A DNA stretch of 48,996 bases from JBJSXF01 sp046086225. GTDB taxonomy: Bacteria; Actinomycetota; Acidimicrobiia; IMCC26256; PALSA-610. The notes beneath the pieces are model-generated. The model was not told where the DNA came from. It did not search any database and was given only the letters and a program-made list of their open reading frames with translations. The DNA is taken from positions 1 to 48,996 of the forward strand of contig JBJSXF010000125.1 in NCBI GenBank assembly GCA_046086225.1. The letters are read 5' to 3'. Position numbers and translations under genes: made by a program. This document shows, piece after piece, positions 1 through 7,932 of this stretch (within the stretch, counting starts at the first letter, position 1; each line of letters opens with the position of its first letter).

Positions 1-93
1 GTCGGATCGGGGCCACACGGAGCGGCCTTCGACGGAACGAACCTCTGGGTGACCAACCAGGGGTCGAACTCCGTGTCGAAGATCCGCCCCTGA
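1..93 (+). CDS. C-terminal end of a beta-propeller/NHL-like protein (partial)
   Basis: An open frame enters from the left edge and ends at TGA 91-93, giving about 30 residues. The tail contains FDGTNLWVTNQGSNSVSKI, the typical pattern of a YncE/NHL/Vgb-type beta-propeller blade (a 'DGTNLWVTN...NSVSKI' strand pair). Such proteins are usually extracytoplasmic or regulatory, but the missing N-terminus prevents assignment. It converges on the SARP regulator, leaving a 70-bp gap (94-163) in which I see no clear terminator or gene. Confidence 0.6.
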   Translation, partial: VGSGPHGAAFDGTNLWVTNQGSNSVSKIRP

Positions 94-163
94 GCGGAAC
101 AGCCCGGCGCCGCCGCAGTCGTCTCTCGACGACGAGTCGGATGGCGATGCGTTTGCGCGACGG

Positions 164-1240
164 TCAGACGGTCTCGGCGCCGACCCCGACCTCGGTCGCC
201 GGCGGACCGACCGACGTCACGGGCACCGACGCACTGAGCGCCCGGGCGACCGACGTGTCGGCGAGGATCCGCCCGCCGATCGCCAACCGCAGCGCGGCGG
301 CCGCCGCCCCCGTGGCCTCGACGACGAGCCACGTCCGGTCGTCGCCCTCGGCCCCGACGACGCTCACCCCGGCGGCGCCGGCGAGTCCCCGGGCGGCCCA
401 CACGAGGCGGATCGCGGTATCGGCGAGTCCGTCGTCGCCGAGCGGAACCGATCCCGGATCGGTGTGGAGACGTCGGAAGGAGTCGAGGGCCAACAGGATC
501 GCGGGATCGTCGCGAACGATCGCCCGGTGGAGCTCGCGGCAGTCGTACGTGGGCTCGAGCCCGAACTCGGCGACGAGCGCATCCCGGAACGCCGAATAGA
601 CCGAGATCGCTTCGACCGATCGCCCCTCGGCGTGGAGGGCGAGCATCTGCTGGGTGCGGAGCGGCTCCCGCCAGGGGTCGAGCGCGATCCAGTCGTCGAT
701 GTCGGCGAGGATCGCGGCGTGGTACCCGAGGCGGAGGTACGCACGGTTCCGGAGCCCGACGAGATCGAGGCGCAACCGGTCGAGGCGCCGGGCCGCCTCC
801 CCCGCGAAGGGGAAGTCGCCGACGTCGGCGAGCGAGTCACCCGCCCAGCACGCCAGGCCGGCGGCGGCGGCCGCCGCCGACGCTCGTGCGTCGCCGGCAT
901 CGAAGGCGGCCCGGGCCTCATCGGCGGCGGCCCACGCCCGCCGGAGGTCGGAGTCGAGCCCGGGGACGACGAGCACGTATCCCGCATCGGTGAGATCGAG
1001 CCCGAACCCGATCTCGGCCAGCGTCGTCCGCAGCCGGGAGGCGATGACCTGCAGGGCCGAACCGGGATGCTGCGGTCGTTCCCCGCCCCAGATGCCGCCG
1101 ATGAGACGCTCGGGCGTCACCGGGAGGCCGTCGGCGAGCACGAGCATCGCAAGCAAGGCCCGGGCACGCGGCGAACCGATCCTCACCGATCCGGCCGGTC
1201 CGTCCAGATCCCATCCGACCGGACCCAGCACCCGGAACAT
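164..1240 (-). CDS. SARP/BTAD-family transcriptional regulator
   Basis: The 358-residue product starts with a winged-helix OmpR/SARP-type DNA-binding domain (about 1-93; RARALLAMLVLADGLPVTPERL, then the recognition region around ALQVIASRLRTTL). A bacterial transcriptional activation (BTAD, TPR-like) domain follows at about 100-245 (WREPLRTQQML, EAISVYSAFRDALVAEFGLEP). Residues 255-358 are a separate tail I do not recognise. It has no NB-ARC ATPase, so it is a short SARP rather than an AfsR-type protein. I prefer ATG 1240 (MFRVLGPV) because it aligns with typical SARP starts; a TTG at 1252 would add four residues. It is divergent from the double-TetR gene and shares its operator region, so the pair is probably co-regulated. 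Target genes are unknown. Confidence 0.85.
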   Translation of the reverse strand: MFRVLGPVGWDLDGPAGSVRIGSPRARALLAMLVLADGLPVTPERLIGGIWGGERPQHPGSALQVIASRLRTTLAEIGFGLDLTDAGYVLVVPGLDSDLRRAWAAADEARAAFDAGDARASAAAAAAGLACWAGDSLADVGDFPFAGEAARRLDRLRLDLVGLRNRAYLRLGYHAAILADIDDWIALDPWREPLRTQQMLALHAEGRSVEAISVYSAFRDALVAEFGLEPTYDCRELHRAIVRDDPAILLALDSFRRLHTDPGSVPLGDDGLADTAIRLVWAARGLAGAAGVSVVGAEGDDRTWLVVEATGAAAAALRLAIGGRILADTSVARALSASVPVTSVGPPATEVGVGAETV

Positions 1241-1324
1241 CGAGTCCGTCAATATCCCCCCTCGCGCTCTGTGGACCGCTCCACACGATCCGTGGCCACT
1301 CGCCCGCAGCCGATCCCCGTCGAA

Positions 1325-1362
1325 TCGTAGGTCCTACAATTACCGGATAGTAGGACCTACGA
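1325..1362. promoter_or_regulatory. Double palindromic operator between divergent regulators
   Basis: A 13-bp perfect inverted repeat, TCGTAGGTCCTAC (1325-1337) and GTAGGACCTACGA (1350-1362), is separated by 12 bp. Each arm is itself a GTAGG-N-CCTAC palindrome, so there are two 11-bp dyads whose centres (1332 and 1355) lie 23 bp apart, about two helical turns. Plus-strand TACAAT (1335-1340) and minus-strand TACTAT (1352-1347) and TACGAT (1329-1324) overlap the sites, so a bound protein would block both promoters. The adjacent protein with two TetR-type HTH domains is the obvious candidate ligand; that link is inferred. Confidence 0.75.
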
Positions 1363-1385
1363 CCCAGCCGGTGCCGGGGCCGCCC

Positions 1386-1430
1386 GACCCCCCGGTTTGC
1401 GACCCCCCGGTTTCCGACCACCCGGGTTAG
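1386..1430. repeat. Three tandem 15-bp repeats before the TetR gene
   Basis: Units GACCCCCCGGTTTGC (1386-1400), GACCCCCCGGTTTCC (1401-1415) and the degenerate GACCACCCGGGTTAG (1416-1430) lie head to tail. They could be read as the N-terminus of the TetR-like gene from TTG 1397 (RPPGFRPPGL), but a non-coding leader is more likely because typical TetR sequence begins only around 1490. Confidence 0.7.
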
Positions 1431-1483
1431 CCTCGCCTATCGACCCGATCGCCCCGCCCGCCGTGCCGAAGGCCCCGAGCCGG

Positions 1484-2677
1484 GTGAGCCGTCGGCAGTC
1501 CGACGCCTCTCGGCGCAACGCCACGGCCATCGTGGAGGCCGCCGCCGCCGAGATCGAGGCCGTCGGGGTCGACCACCTCACGATGACGAAGGTCGCCCGC
1601 CGGGCGCGCCTCACCACCGGGGCGCTCTACAGCCGCTACGAGACGAGTACCGAGCTCGCCGCCGACGTCTGGACGCAGTTGGTCGGCCCACCGACGCTCG
1701 ATGCGTTCGACGACATCGTGGCCGCGATCGTCGACGGCGACCGACCGGCGTTCGACCGCACGAGAGAGCGACTGCGAGTTCCTGCGCCCGAGATCCTCGT
1801 CGGCCTGGAGCTCGTCGCCGTGGCCCGCCGGATCGATGAGCTCGACGAGGTCATCGCTCCCGGGCTCGCCGATGCGTTCGCCCGGTGGGTCCCCGACGAC
1901 GAACCGGTTCGGCGCGCCCGGGTCGCAGCCGTGGTCGGCGCCGCATGGGGCACCCTCCTCCACTGCGCGCCGGGTGGGCTCCGACTCGACTGGGCACCCG
2001 TGATGCGCCTCGTGCGGTGGTCGTGCCGCCAGCCGTACGACCCCGACCAGCCGGTGGAGCGCTTCGCGCTCGGCGGGATCCCCGACTACTCGATGCGGAC
2101 GAGCACCGACGACCCGGTCGACGACGCGCTCATCGCCGCCGCGGTCACGATCATCGGCCGGGTCGGGCTCAAGCGGGCGACCAACACCCGCATCGCGCGC
2201 CGGGCCGGGGTCACCAGCGGTGCCATTTACGGGCGCTACCGCACGAAGGAAGCCCTCCTCGAGCGCACTTTCGGCACTGCGGTCGCCGACTGGTACGGCG
2301 CCAACCTCGATCGCTACCGCGCCATCACTGCCGCAGCGGGCCGCCCGACCGGAACGGCGTCCGACCCAGGGGCCACTGCGTCGGACGCCTTCGACCCGCC
2401 TGGGAACGACTGGCCGGCCTTCCGACTCGAAGCCCAGATCGCGGCAATGCACAACCCTTGCCTCGCCCACGCGCTGAACGCCGTGCAGGACGACGCCCAG
2501 CGCGCCTACATCGCCACGGTGAACGTCGGCTCGGCGATCAACGGCGACGCAGCCGCCACCTTCGCACGCCTCACGCACATCATGCCGCTCGGGCTCTCGA
2601 TGGTGGAGATGGCCGTCCCGAGCATCGGACCGGTCGAGTGGCGCCGCGCCCTCGCCCCGCTCGAGCGCTTCGCCTGA
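1484..2677 (+). CDS. Regulator with two tandem TetR-type HTH domains
   Basis: About 397 residues from GTG 1484. Residues ~12-65 form a TetR N-terminal domain (AIVEAAAAEIEAVGVDHLTM, VARRARLTTGALYSRY). A second TetR DNA-binding domain lies at ~213-265 (ALIAAAVTIIGRVGLKRATN, IARRAGVTSGAIYGRYRTKE). Each is followed by a helical segment, so the gene looks like a fused duplication of a TetR regulator, about twice the normal 190-220 residues. The start is uncertain: GTG 1484 has a weak GAAGG upstream; GTG 1463 and TTG 1397 are alternatives. It lies divergent to the SARP gene behind the double operator and probably represses that region. The ligand is unknown. Confidence 0.85.
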   Translation: MSRRQSDASRRNATAIVEAAAAEIEAVGVDHLTMTKVARRARLTTGALYSRYETSTELAADVWTQLVGPPTLDAFDDIVAAIVDGDRPAFDRTRERLRVPAPEILVGLELVAVARRIDELDEVIAPGLADAFARWVPDDEPVRRARVAAVVGAAWGTLLHCAPGGLRLDWAPVMRLVRWSCRQPYDPDQPVERFALGGIPDYSMRTSTDDPVDDALIAAAVTIIGRVGLKRATNTRIARRAGVTSGAIYGRYRTKEALLERTFGTAVADWYGANLDRYRAITAAAGRPTGTASDPGATASDAFDPPGNDWPAFRLEAQIAAMHNPCLAHALNAVQDDAQRAYIATVNVGSAINGDAAATFARLTHIMPLGLSMVEMAVPSIGPVEWRRALAPLERFA

Positions 2678-2703
2678 GCCCCGGCACCCGAACCGGTCAG
2701 GCG
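2671..2703. terminator. Inverted repeat spanning convergent stops
   Basis: CGCCTGA (2671-2677) and TCAGGCG (2697-2703) form a 7-bp stem around the 19-bp gap between the TetR-like gene and the VOC gene. Three of the pairs follow simply from both genes ending in TGA. There is no U tract, so a bidirectional terminator is only possible. Confidence 0.3.
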
Positions 2704-3050
2704 TCGGGCTGATTGAGCTCGACGAGGTTCCCCGACGGGTCGCGCAGGAAGGCCTGGTGACCGGCGCCGGGGAGGTGCGGCAGCGTCCCCACCTCGATCC
2801 CCCGCGCCCGCAGCTCGATCACGGTCGCATCGAGATCGTCGACCCGGAGGGCCAGGTGGTGGCCGCCCTCGGCGACCCGCTCGGCCCGCATGAGGTGCAG
2901 TTGGCCCCCACCGGCGTCGAGCCAGTGGCCCCCGAAGCCGAAATCGGGGCGGTCGAGCACGGTCAGCCCGAGCGCGTCGCGGTAGAAGGCGAGGGCCTCG
3001 TCCTCGTCGGTCACGCAGATCGCCACGTGGTGGAGCCCCGACGGTCGCAC
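2697..3050 (-). CDS. VOC-family (glyoxalase/bleomycin resistance fold) protein
   Basis: A 117-residue single VOC domain from GTG 3050: GLHHVAICVTDEDEALAFYR at the N-terminus and FLRDPSGNLVELNQPDA at the C-terminus. The HHV histidine, the middle HHLALRV histidine and the terminal VEL glutamate are the usual metal ligands of this fold. Members include glyoxalase I, methylmalonyl-CoA epimerase and dioxygenases; the substrate here is not evident. The frame is open further upstream, but that would run into the divergent SDR gene. GTG 3050 sits 8 nt after a TAGTGT hexamer, consistent with a leaderless message; GTG 3062 is the alternative. Confidence 0.8.
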   Translation of the reverse strand: MRPSGLHHVAICVTDEDEALAFYRDALGLTVLDRPDFGFGGHWLDAGGGQLHLMRAERVAEGGHHLALRVDDLDATVIELRARGIEVGTLPHLPGAGHQAFLRDPSGNLVELNQPDA

Positions 3051-3058
3051 GGCGCCGG

Positions 3059-3064
3059 ACACTA
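3059..3064 (-). promoter_or_regulatory. -10-like hexamer TAGTGT for the VOC gene
   Basis: TAGTGT reads on the minus strand 8 nt before GTG 3050. It overlaps TAGGGT on the plus strand (3063-3068), which may be the -10 for the divergent SDR gene. Confidence 0.4.
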
Positions 3065-3126
3065 GGGTCTCGCCCGGTCCGGGCTCAAGCCCCGGAGCCA
3101 GATCCACCCCGTCACGGAGGTCCAGC

Positions 3127-4023
3127 GTGGGAGCACTCGAGGGCAAGGTCGTCGCCGTCACCGGCGCCGGACGCGGTATCGGTCGCGCCGTCGCACTGGC
3201 CGCCGCCGCCGAGGGCGCGGCCGTCGTCGTCAACGACTACGGCGTCGCCATGGACGGCACCGAGCCGACCAGCGAGGTCGCCGACGAGGTCGTGGCCGAG
3301 ATCGTCGCGGCCGGCGGCCGGGCCGTCGCCAACGCCCACTCGGTCACCACGATGGAAGGCGGCGCGTCGATCGTGCAGCAGGGCGTCGACGCCTTCGGCC
3401 GACTCGACGGCGTCGTGTGCGTTGCCGGCATCCTGCGTGAGCGGATGCTCTTCAACATGACCGAGGCCGAATGGGATCCGGTCATCGAGACGCACCTCAA
3501 GGGCACCTTCACCGTGTTCCGGGCTGCGGCGGCCCTGTTCCGCCAGCAGAAGTCGGGCACGATGATCGGCTTCACCTCGGGTGCCTTCGCGGCGAGTGTC
3601 GCCCAGGCCAACTACTCGGCTGCCAAGGGCGGCATCGTGTCGCTCGTTCGCAGCGCCGCGGCCGGGCTCAACAAGTACGGCGTCACCGCCAACTGCATCG
3701 CGCCGGTCGCCCGCTCGCGCATGTCGGGCCAGGTGCCCTTCGGTCTCGAGATGGGCGAGCCCGAGGATGTGGCGCCGATGGTGTGCTACCTGCTCTCCGA
3801 TCTCGCCCGTGAGGTGACCGGTCAGGTGTACACGGTGAACGGCGGCCGCATCGCGGTCTACAACCAGCCCGCCGAGGTGCGCGAGATGCGCAAGGACGGA
3901 CGGTGGTCGGTGGAGGAGATCGACGCCCGCTTCGCCGAGGTCGGACAGGAGCCGATGCCGATCCTCGAGCGGTTGAAGGCAATGGAGGCGGCCGCCAAGT
4001 CGGGCGACAAGCCCAACACCTGA
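3127..4023 (+). CDS. Short-chain dehydrogenase/reductase
   Basis: 298 residues. The nucleotide-binding motif TGAGRGIG is near residue 13 and the catalytic YSAAK sits after a TSGAF serine region, giving a classical SDR Ser-Tyr-Lys set. The VVVNDYG segment after the Rossmann start resembles SDRs of the multifunctional beta-oxidation protein (HSD17B4) group, which oxidise 3-hydroxyacyl-CoA; that substrate is inferred from similarity only. A strong Shine-Dalgarno GGAGG (3116-3120) lies 6 nt before GTG 3127. It is followed 10 bp later by an aldose-epimerase-like gene and then CoA-transferases, so it may belong to a CoA-ester catabolic group. Confidence 0.88.
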   Translation: MGALEGKVVAVTGAGRGIGRAVALAAAAEGAAVVVNDYGVAMDGTEPTSEVADEVVAEIVAAGGRAVANAHSVTTMEGGASIVQQGVDAFGRLDGVVCVAGILRERMLFNMTEAEWDPVIETHLKGTFTVFRAAAALFRQQKSGTMIGFTSGAFAASVAQANYSAAKGGIVSLVRSAAAGLNKYGVTANCIAPVARSRMSGQVPFGLEMGEPEDVAPMVCYLLSDLAREVTGQVYTVNGGRIAVYNQPAEVREMRKDGRWSVEEIDARFAEVGQEPMPILERLKAMEAAAKSGDKPNT

Positions 4024-4033
4024 TTCGGCGGCG

Positions 4034-4921
4034 GTGACGACGGTCCGGCTCCGAGCCGGCGGGTACGAAGCGACGTTCCGTCCCGACCTCGGGATGCTCG
4101 CAACGTCTCTCCGGCACCTGGGAGCCGAGTACGTGGCCCGCCCCGAGCCTCTCGCCGCAGCGGGCGCGGGGGCCATGACCGCCATTGCGCTCATGCACCC
4201 GTGGGCGAACCGCCTCGGCGGCCGCCGCTACCGTGCCGCCGGCCGTCGCGTCGATCTCGGCGGCCTCGCCCTCCCGACCGACGAGCACGGTCTGCCGTTG
4301 CACGGCAACCTCACCGGGGCGCCGTTCGCCGTCGACGCACTGCGGGCCGACCGGATCGTCGCCCACCGGATCCACGCGGCCGACGACGACCGGGCACGCT
4401 TCGCGGCCTTCCCCTACCCCCATCGCCTCGAGGTGCGGGCCCGGCTCGACGGTCGCCGCGGCCTCACCGTGACGACGACCGTCCGCCCGACCTCGGGCCG
4501 GCCGGTGCCCGTCGCCTTCGGCTGGCACCCGTACCTCCGTCTGCCGAGCGGTTCTCGGTCCGGTTGGGAGCTCGTGCTCCCGCGCCGAGAGCACATCGCC
4601 CTCGATCCCCGCCGCCTCCCGACCGGCGTCCGCACTCCGGAACGCGCCACGCGGGTCGCGCTCTCCGGCCTCGCGCTCGACGATCACTTCGCGCTCGCCG
4701 GTCGCCGGGCGATCGCGCTCGGCAACGGCACCCACCGGGTGACGGTCGGCTTCGGCTCCGGCTTCCCGTTCGTCCAGATCTACGCACCCGCCCGCCGACG
4801 GTTCGTGGCGATCGAGCCGATGACCGCCCCGATCGACGGACTGCGACACGGTCGGGTTCCGGTCGTCACGCCCGGCCACCGCTTCGCGACATCGTTCACG
4901 ATCGCGGTCGGGGCGGACTGA
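4034..4921 (+). CDS. Aldose 1-epimerase family protein
   Basis: 295 residues with the hallmarks of the galactose mutarotase/YeaD beta-sandwich family: MHPWANRLGG (substrate-binding Asn-Arg), LPLHGNL, and AFGWHPYLRLP (putative catalytic His), with a C-terminal FVAIEPMTAP carrying the likely catalytic Glu. These enzymes interconvert anomers of free or phosphorylated sugars in the cytoplasm. It starts at GTG 4034, 10 bp after the SDR stop, and is probably co-transcribed. Nothing nearby identifies the sugar. Confidence 0.85.
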   Translation: MTTVRLRAGGYEATFRPDLGMLATSLRHLGAEYVARPEPLAAAGAGAMTAIALMHPWANRLGGRRYRAAGRRVDLGGLALPTDEHGLPLHGNLTGAPFAVDALRADRIVAHRIHAADDDRARFAAFPYPHRLEVRARLDGRRGLTVTTTVRPTSGRPVPVAFGWHPYLRLPSGSRSGWELVLPRREHIALDPRRLPTGVRTPERATRVALSGLALDDHFALAGRRAIALGNGTHRVTVGFGSGFPFVQIYAPARRRFVAIEPMTAPIDGLRHGRVPVVTPGHRFATSFTIAVGAD

Positions 4922-4934
4922 CACCGACGTCAGG

Positions 4935-4940
4935 TAGCGT
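4935..4940 (+). promoter_or_regulatory. -10-like hexamer TAGCGT before the first CoA-transferase
   Basis: GGTAGCGT sits 6 nt before GTG 4947 and no Shine-Dalgarno is present, as expected for a leaderless transcript. Confidence 0.4.
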
Positions 4941-4946
4941 GCGGCC

Positions 4947-6064
4947 GTGCCCGGCGCGCTCGACGGCATCCGCATCCTCGACCTCACCTGGGGCATCGCC
5001 GGCCCGCTCGGCGTGCTCCTCCTGGCCGAGCAGGGCGCCGACGTCATCAAGGTCGAGCCGCCCGGCGGCGACCCGTTCCGGGCCTACGACGGCGCCCGGG
5101 TGTGGAACCGCAGCCGCCGCTCCCTCACCGTCGACCTGAAGACGCCCGACGGCGCCGAGATCTTCGACCGGCTGCTCGGTACCGCCGACGTGCTCGTCGA
5201 GTCGTTCCGGCCGGGTGTGATGGAGCGCCTCGGGTTCGGCTTCGCCACGGTGCACGGGCGGCACCCCCGGATGGTGTTCTGCTCCTGTCCCGCCTACCCG
5301 CCCGGCCACCGACTCGCCGACCGACCCGGCTACGACGCGCTCGTGCAGGCGAGCAGCGGGCAGATGTGGGAGCAGCCGGGCTGGCGGATGGGCCCGATCT
5401 TCCTGCACATGCCCATGCCGTCGATGGGCGCCTTCCCGCTCGTCTCGGCCGGCATCCTCACCGCCCTCATCGCCCGGGAGCGCACCGGTCGCGGCCAGCA
5501 GGTGACGACCTCGCTGTTCCAGGGCGCCATGCTCTACACCACGCAGATCTGGCAGCACGTCGAACGGGCACCGGCCCAGTTCCACGAGCTCATGGGCAAG
5601 TCGTACCCGCCCGGCATCACCAGCAGATGATCTTCGAGTGCGCCGACGGATGGGTCCACGCCTCGGTGATGAGCGGACTCACCCCCACCAAGAGCCAGGA
5701 CGAGATCCTGGGCCTCGACGACGCACCCGACCCCTTCACCTTCATGGCCATGGCACCCGAGGAGCGCGAGAAGATCAACGCCGCTCGCCGGGAGAAGTTC
5801 AAGGAGTGGCGGCGCGACGACATCGTCGCGGCATTCCAGGAGCACAACCACGCCATCGAGGCGATCCGGGCCCCGCACGAGCAGTTCGAGCATCCGCAGC
5901 TGATCGCCAACGGCCTCGTGCGCACCGTCGTCGATCCGGTCGTCGGCGAGACCACCCAGATCGGGACGCCGCTGCACATGTTCGGCACGCCCGCCGAGAT
6001 CCGTGGCCCCCAGCCCGAGCCGGGGGCGCACAACGCCGAGATCCTCGCCGAGCTGGGGTTCTGA
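4947..6064 (+). pseudogene. CaiB/BaiF-type family III CoA-transferase, interrupted by a frameshift
   Basis: The N-terminal part (GTG 4947 to TGA 5630, 227 residues) is a clear family III CoA-transferase: IRILDLTWGIAGPLGVLLLA, GADVIKVEPPGGDPFR, and the predicted catalytic Asp in RPGYDALVQASSG. Homology continues in another frame from about 5621 (QQMIFECADGWVHASVMSG) to TGA 6064. Adding one C after ACC 5619-5621 would join the frames as GIT-QQMIFE, giving about 372 residues, normal for the family. No slippery site is visible, so this is either an inactivating one-base deletion in a short C run or a sequencing error. The downstream paralogue overlaps its stop (ATGA). If functional, it would move CoA between acids. 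Confidence 0.85.
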
Positions 6065-7278
6065 TGCACGCACTCGAAGGCGTCCGCCTGCTCGACTTCG
6101 GCCAGTACCTGGCCGGACCGTTCGGCCCGATGATCATCGGAGACCTCGGCGCCGACGTCATCAAGATCGAGCCGGTCACCGGTGACGCCATGCGGCTCGC
6201 GAGCAAGCCGTTCTTCGGATGTCAGCGGGGCAAGCGCAGCCTCGCCCTCGACCTCAAGCAGCCCGCGGGCCGGGCGATCGCGCTCGAGCTCGTCGCCACG
6301 GCCGACATCGTCCACCACAACATGACGGCCGGCGTCGCCACCAAGCTCGGCATCGACGACGCGGCCTGCCGGGCCGTGAAGCCCGACATCGTCTACTGCA
6401 ACACCTGGGCCTACGGGCTCGAAGGACCCCTCGCCCGGTTCGGCGGACTCGACCCGCTCTACCAGGCGTCGTCGGGCCTCGAAGCCGAGTCGGGCGCGAT
6501 CCACACCGGCAACACCCCGCTCTACTACCGCTTTGGCATGTGCGACGCGGCCAACGCCATGCTGTCGGTCGTCGCCGTGCTCTCTGCGCTCCTGCACCGC
6601 GAGCGCACCGGCGAGGGGCAGGAAGTCTGGACGTCGCTGCTCGACGGCGGCGCGATCTACACGTCGGACGCCCACCTGGTCGGCGGGGTGCCCGCGCCCC
6701 GCCCGCAGCTCGACCGCGAGCTCACGGGCCTCTCGGCGACGTACCGCCTCTACCCCACCCAGGACGACGACTGGATCTGCATCGCCGCGGTCAGCGACGC
6801 CGACTACGCCGCGCTGTGCGGCGTGCTCGGCGTGCCCGAGGTCGTCGACGACGTGCGGTTCGCCACGGCCGCGGCCCGGGACACCCGACGCGAGGAGCTC
6901 GAGGCGATCCTCGCCCCGTGCTTCCTCACCCGGACCGCCCGCTCGTGGTCGCGGCTGCTCGATGACGCCGGCGTGCCGAACGAAGTGCCGTTCGACACCC
7001 AGGGCGGCATCGCCCCACTGTTCGACGCCGACAACGTGGAGCTCGGTCTCGTCGCGCGCTACGAACACCCGCTCCTCGGGGCCATGCGCCAGTTCGGCTC
7101 ACTGATCGACTTCTCGGAGACGCCCGGTCGCATCGCCGGACCGCCACCGCTCGTCGGCCAGCACACCCGCGAGATCCTCAGCGAGATCGGTCGCACCGAT
7201 CCCGAGATCGACGACCTCATCGCAGCCGGGGTCTGCTACGAGCCCGACGATTCGTACGCCGAGCGCTTCGCCAACTGA
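6064..7278 (+). CDS. CaiB/BaiF-type family III CoA-transferase
   Basis: 404 residues, full family length. N-terminal GVRLLDFGQYLAGPFGPMII and GADVIKIEPVTGDAMR bind CoA; FGGLDPLYQASSG carries the predicted catalytic aspartate that forms the aspartyl-CoA anhydride; ERTGEGQEVWTSLLDGG is another family landmark. The start ATG 6064 overlaps the stop of the frameshifted paralogue, so the two were translationally coupled and may have formed a hetero-oligomer or a tandem duplication (they share the fold but diverge in sequence). Substrates are unknown; the neighbours (SDR, acyl-CoA dehydrogenase) suggest acid catabolism through CoA esters. Confidence 0.9.
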   Translation: MHALEGVRLLDFGQYLAGPFGPMIIGDLGADVIKIEPVTGDAMRLASKPFFGCQRGKRSLALDLKQPAGRAIALELVATADIVHHNMTAGVATKLGIDDAACRAVKPDIVYCNTWAYGLEGPLARFGGLDPLYQASSGLEAESGAIHTGNTPLYYRFGMCDAANAMLSVVAVLSALLHRERTGEGQEVWTSLLDGGAIYTSDAHLVGGVPAPRPQLDRELTGLSATYRLYPTQDDDWICIAAVSDADYAALCGVLGVPEVVDDVRFATAAARDTRREELEAILAPCFLTRTARSWSRLLDDAGVPNEVPFDTQGGIAPLFDADNVELGLVARYEHPLLGAMRQFGSLIDFSETPGRIAGPPPLVGQHTREILSEIGRTDPEIDDLIAAGVCYEPDDSYAERFAN

Positions 7279-7299
7279 CCGGGGCGGATGTACGACCCG

Positions 7300-7932
7300 T
7301 CAGCGCACGAGCGAGACGACCAGGGCGAGCTGGGCCAGGTGGTAGGTGACCATGATGGCCACCCCCGAGGCTCGGAACGGACGCACGAAGCGGTTCCACG
7401 CGATGAGCGTGTCGGACGCCGCGAAGGTCACCGCGCCGAGCGCGGCGAGCCCGTTCCCGCTCGCCGACGCACTGACCACCATCGCCGAGATCACCGTGAT
7501 GTAGACCGCGACCGGCGTCCGGAGCCCCGGCTCCGACGCGCCGACGGCCCCGACGATCCGGCGGGCGAGCGGCGCCATCACGACGGCGGTCACCCCGAGC
7601 GCCACGACGACGGCACCGGCCGCCGGGGGATCGATCCAGAACCCGACGATGTAGGCCACGTGTGCGACGAGGAACGCGCCGAGTCCCACCACGAACCGGT
7701 CCGAATCGAGCATGAGCGCCACATCGCCGACGAGCGAGAAGACGAGCGCAACCGTGAACCACACCCGCCGGTCGGCCGCGCCGACGGCCGGATCAAGGGT
7801 GACCGCGGCGACGACGAGCGCGGCCAGCGCGGCCGGCTTCGCGATCTTCTCGATCCGGCGGTCGTCGCGCGCGACCGCGACCCAGTCGACGACCGCCGCG
7901 AGCGCGAACACGGAGTAGGCGGCGAAGGTCAC
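7300..7932 (-). CDS. YhhN family integral membrane protein (lysoplasmalogenase-like)
   Basis: About 210 residues from GTG 7932, almost entirely hydrophobic with roughly seven or eight transmembrane segments. FSLVGDVALMLDSDRFVVGL, AHVAYIVGFW and FAASDTLIAWNRF match the YhhN/TMEM86 pattern (conserved Asp in GD and SD within membrane helices). TMEM86B hydrolyses lysoplasmalogens; the bacterial role is less certain. The GTGA start overlaps the pdxH stop, so the two form an operon. It converges on the second CoA-transferase with a 21-bp gap. Confidence 0.85.
   Translation of the reverse strand: MTFAAYSVFALAAVVDWVAVARDDRRIEKIAKPAALAALVVAAVTLDPAVGAADRRVWFTVALVFSLVGDVALMLDSDRFVVGLGAFLVAHVAYIVGFWIDPPAAGAVVVALGVTAVVMAPLARRIVGAVGASEPGLRTPVAVYITVISAMVVSASASGNGLAALGAVTFAASDTLIAWNRFVRPFRASGVAIMVTYHLAQLALVVSLVR

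Noticed and set aside
5615..5632. Programmed -1 frameshift in the first CoA-transferase
   Set aside because: There is no slippery heptamer at the junction and family III enzymes are not known to use recoding; a deletion or sequencing error explains it better.
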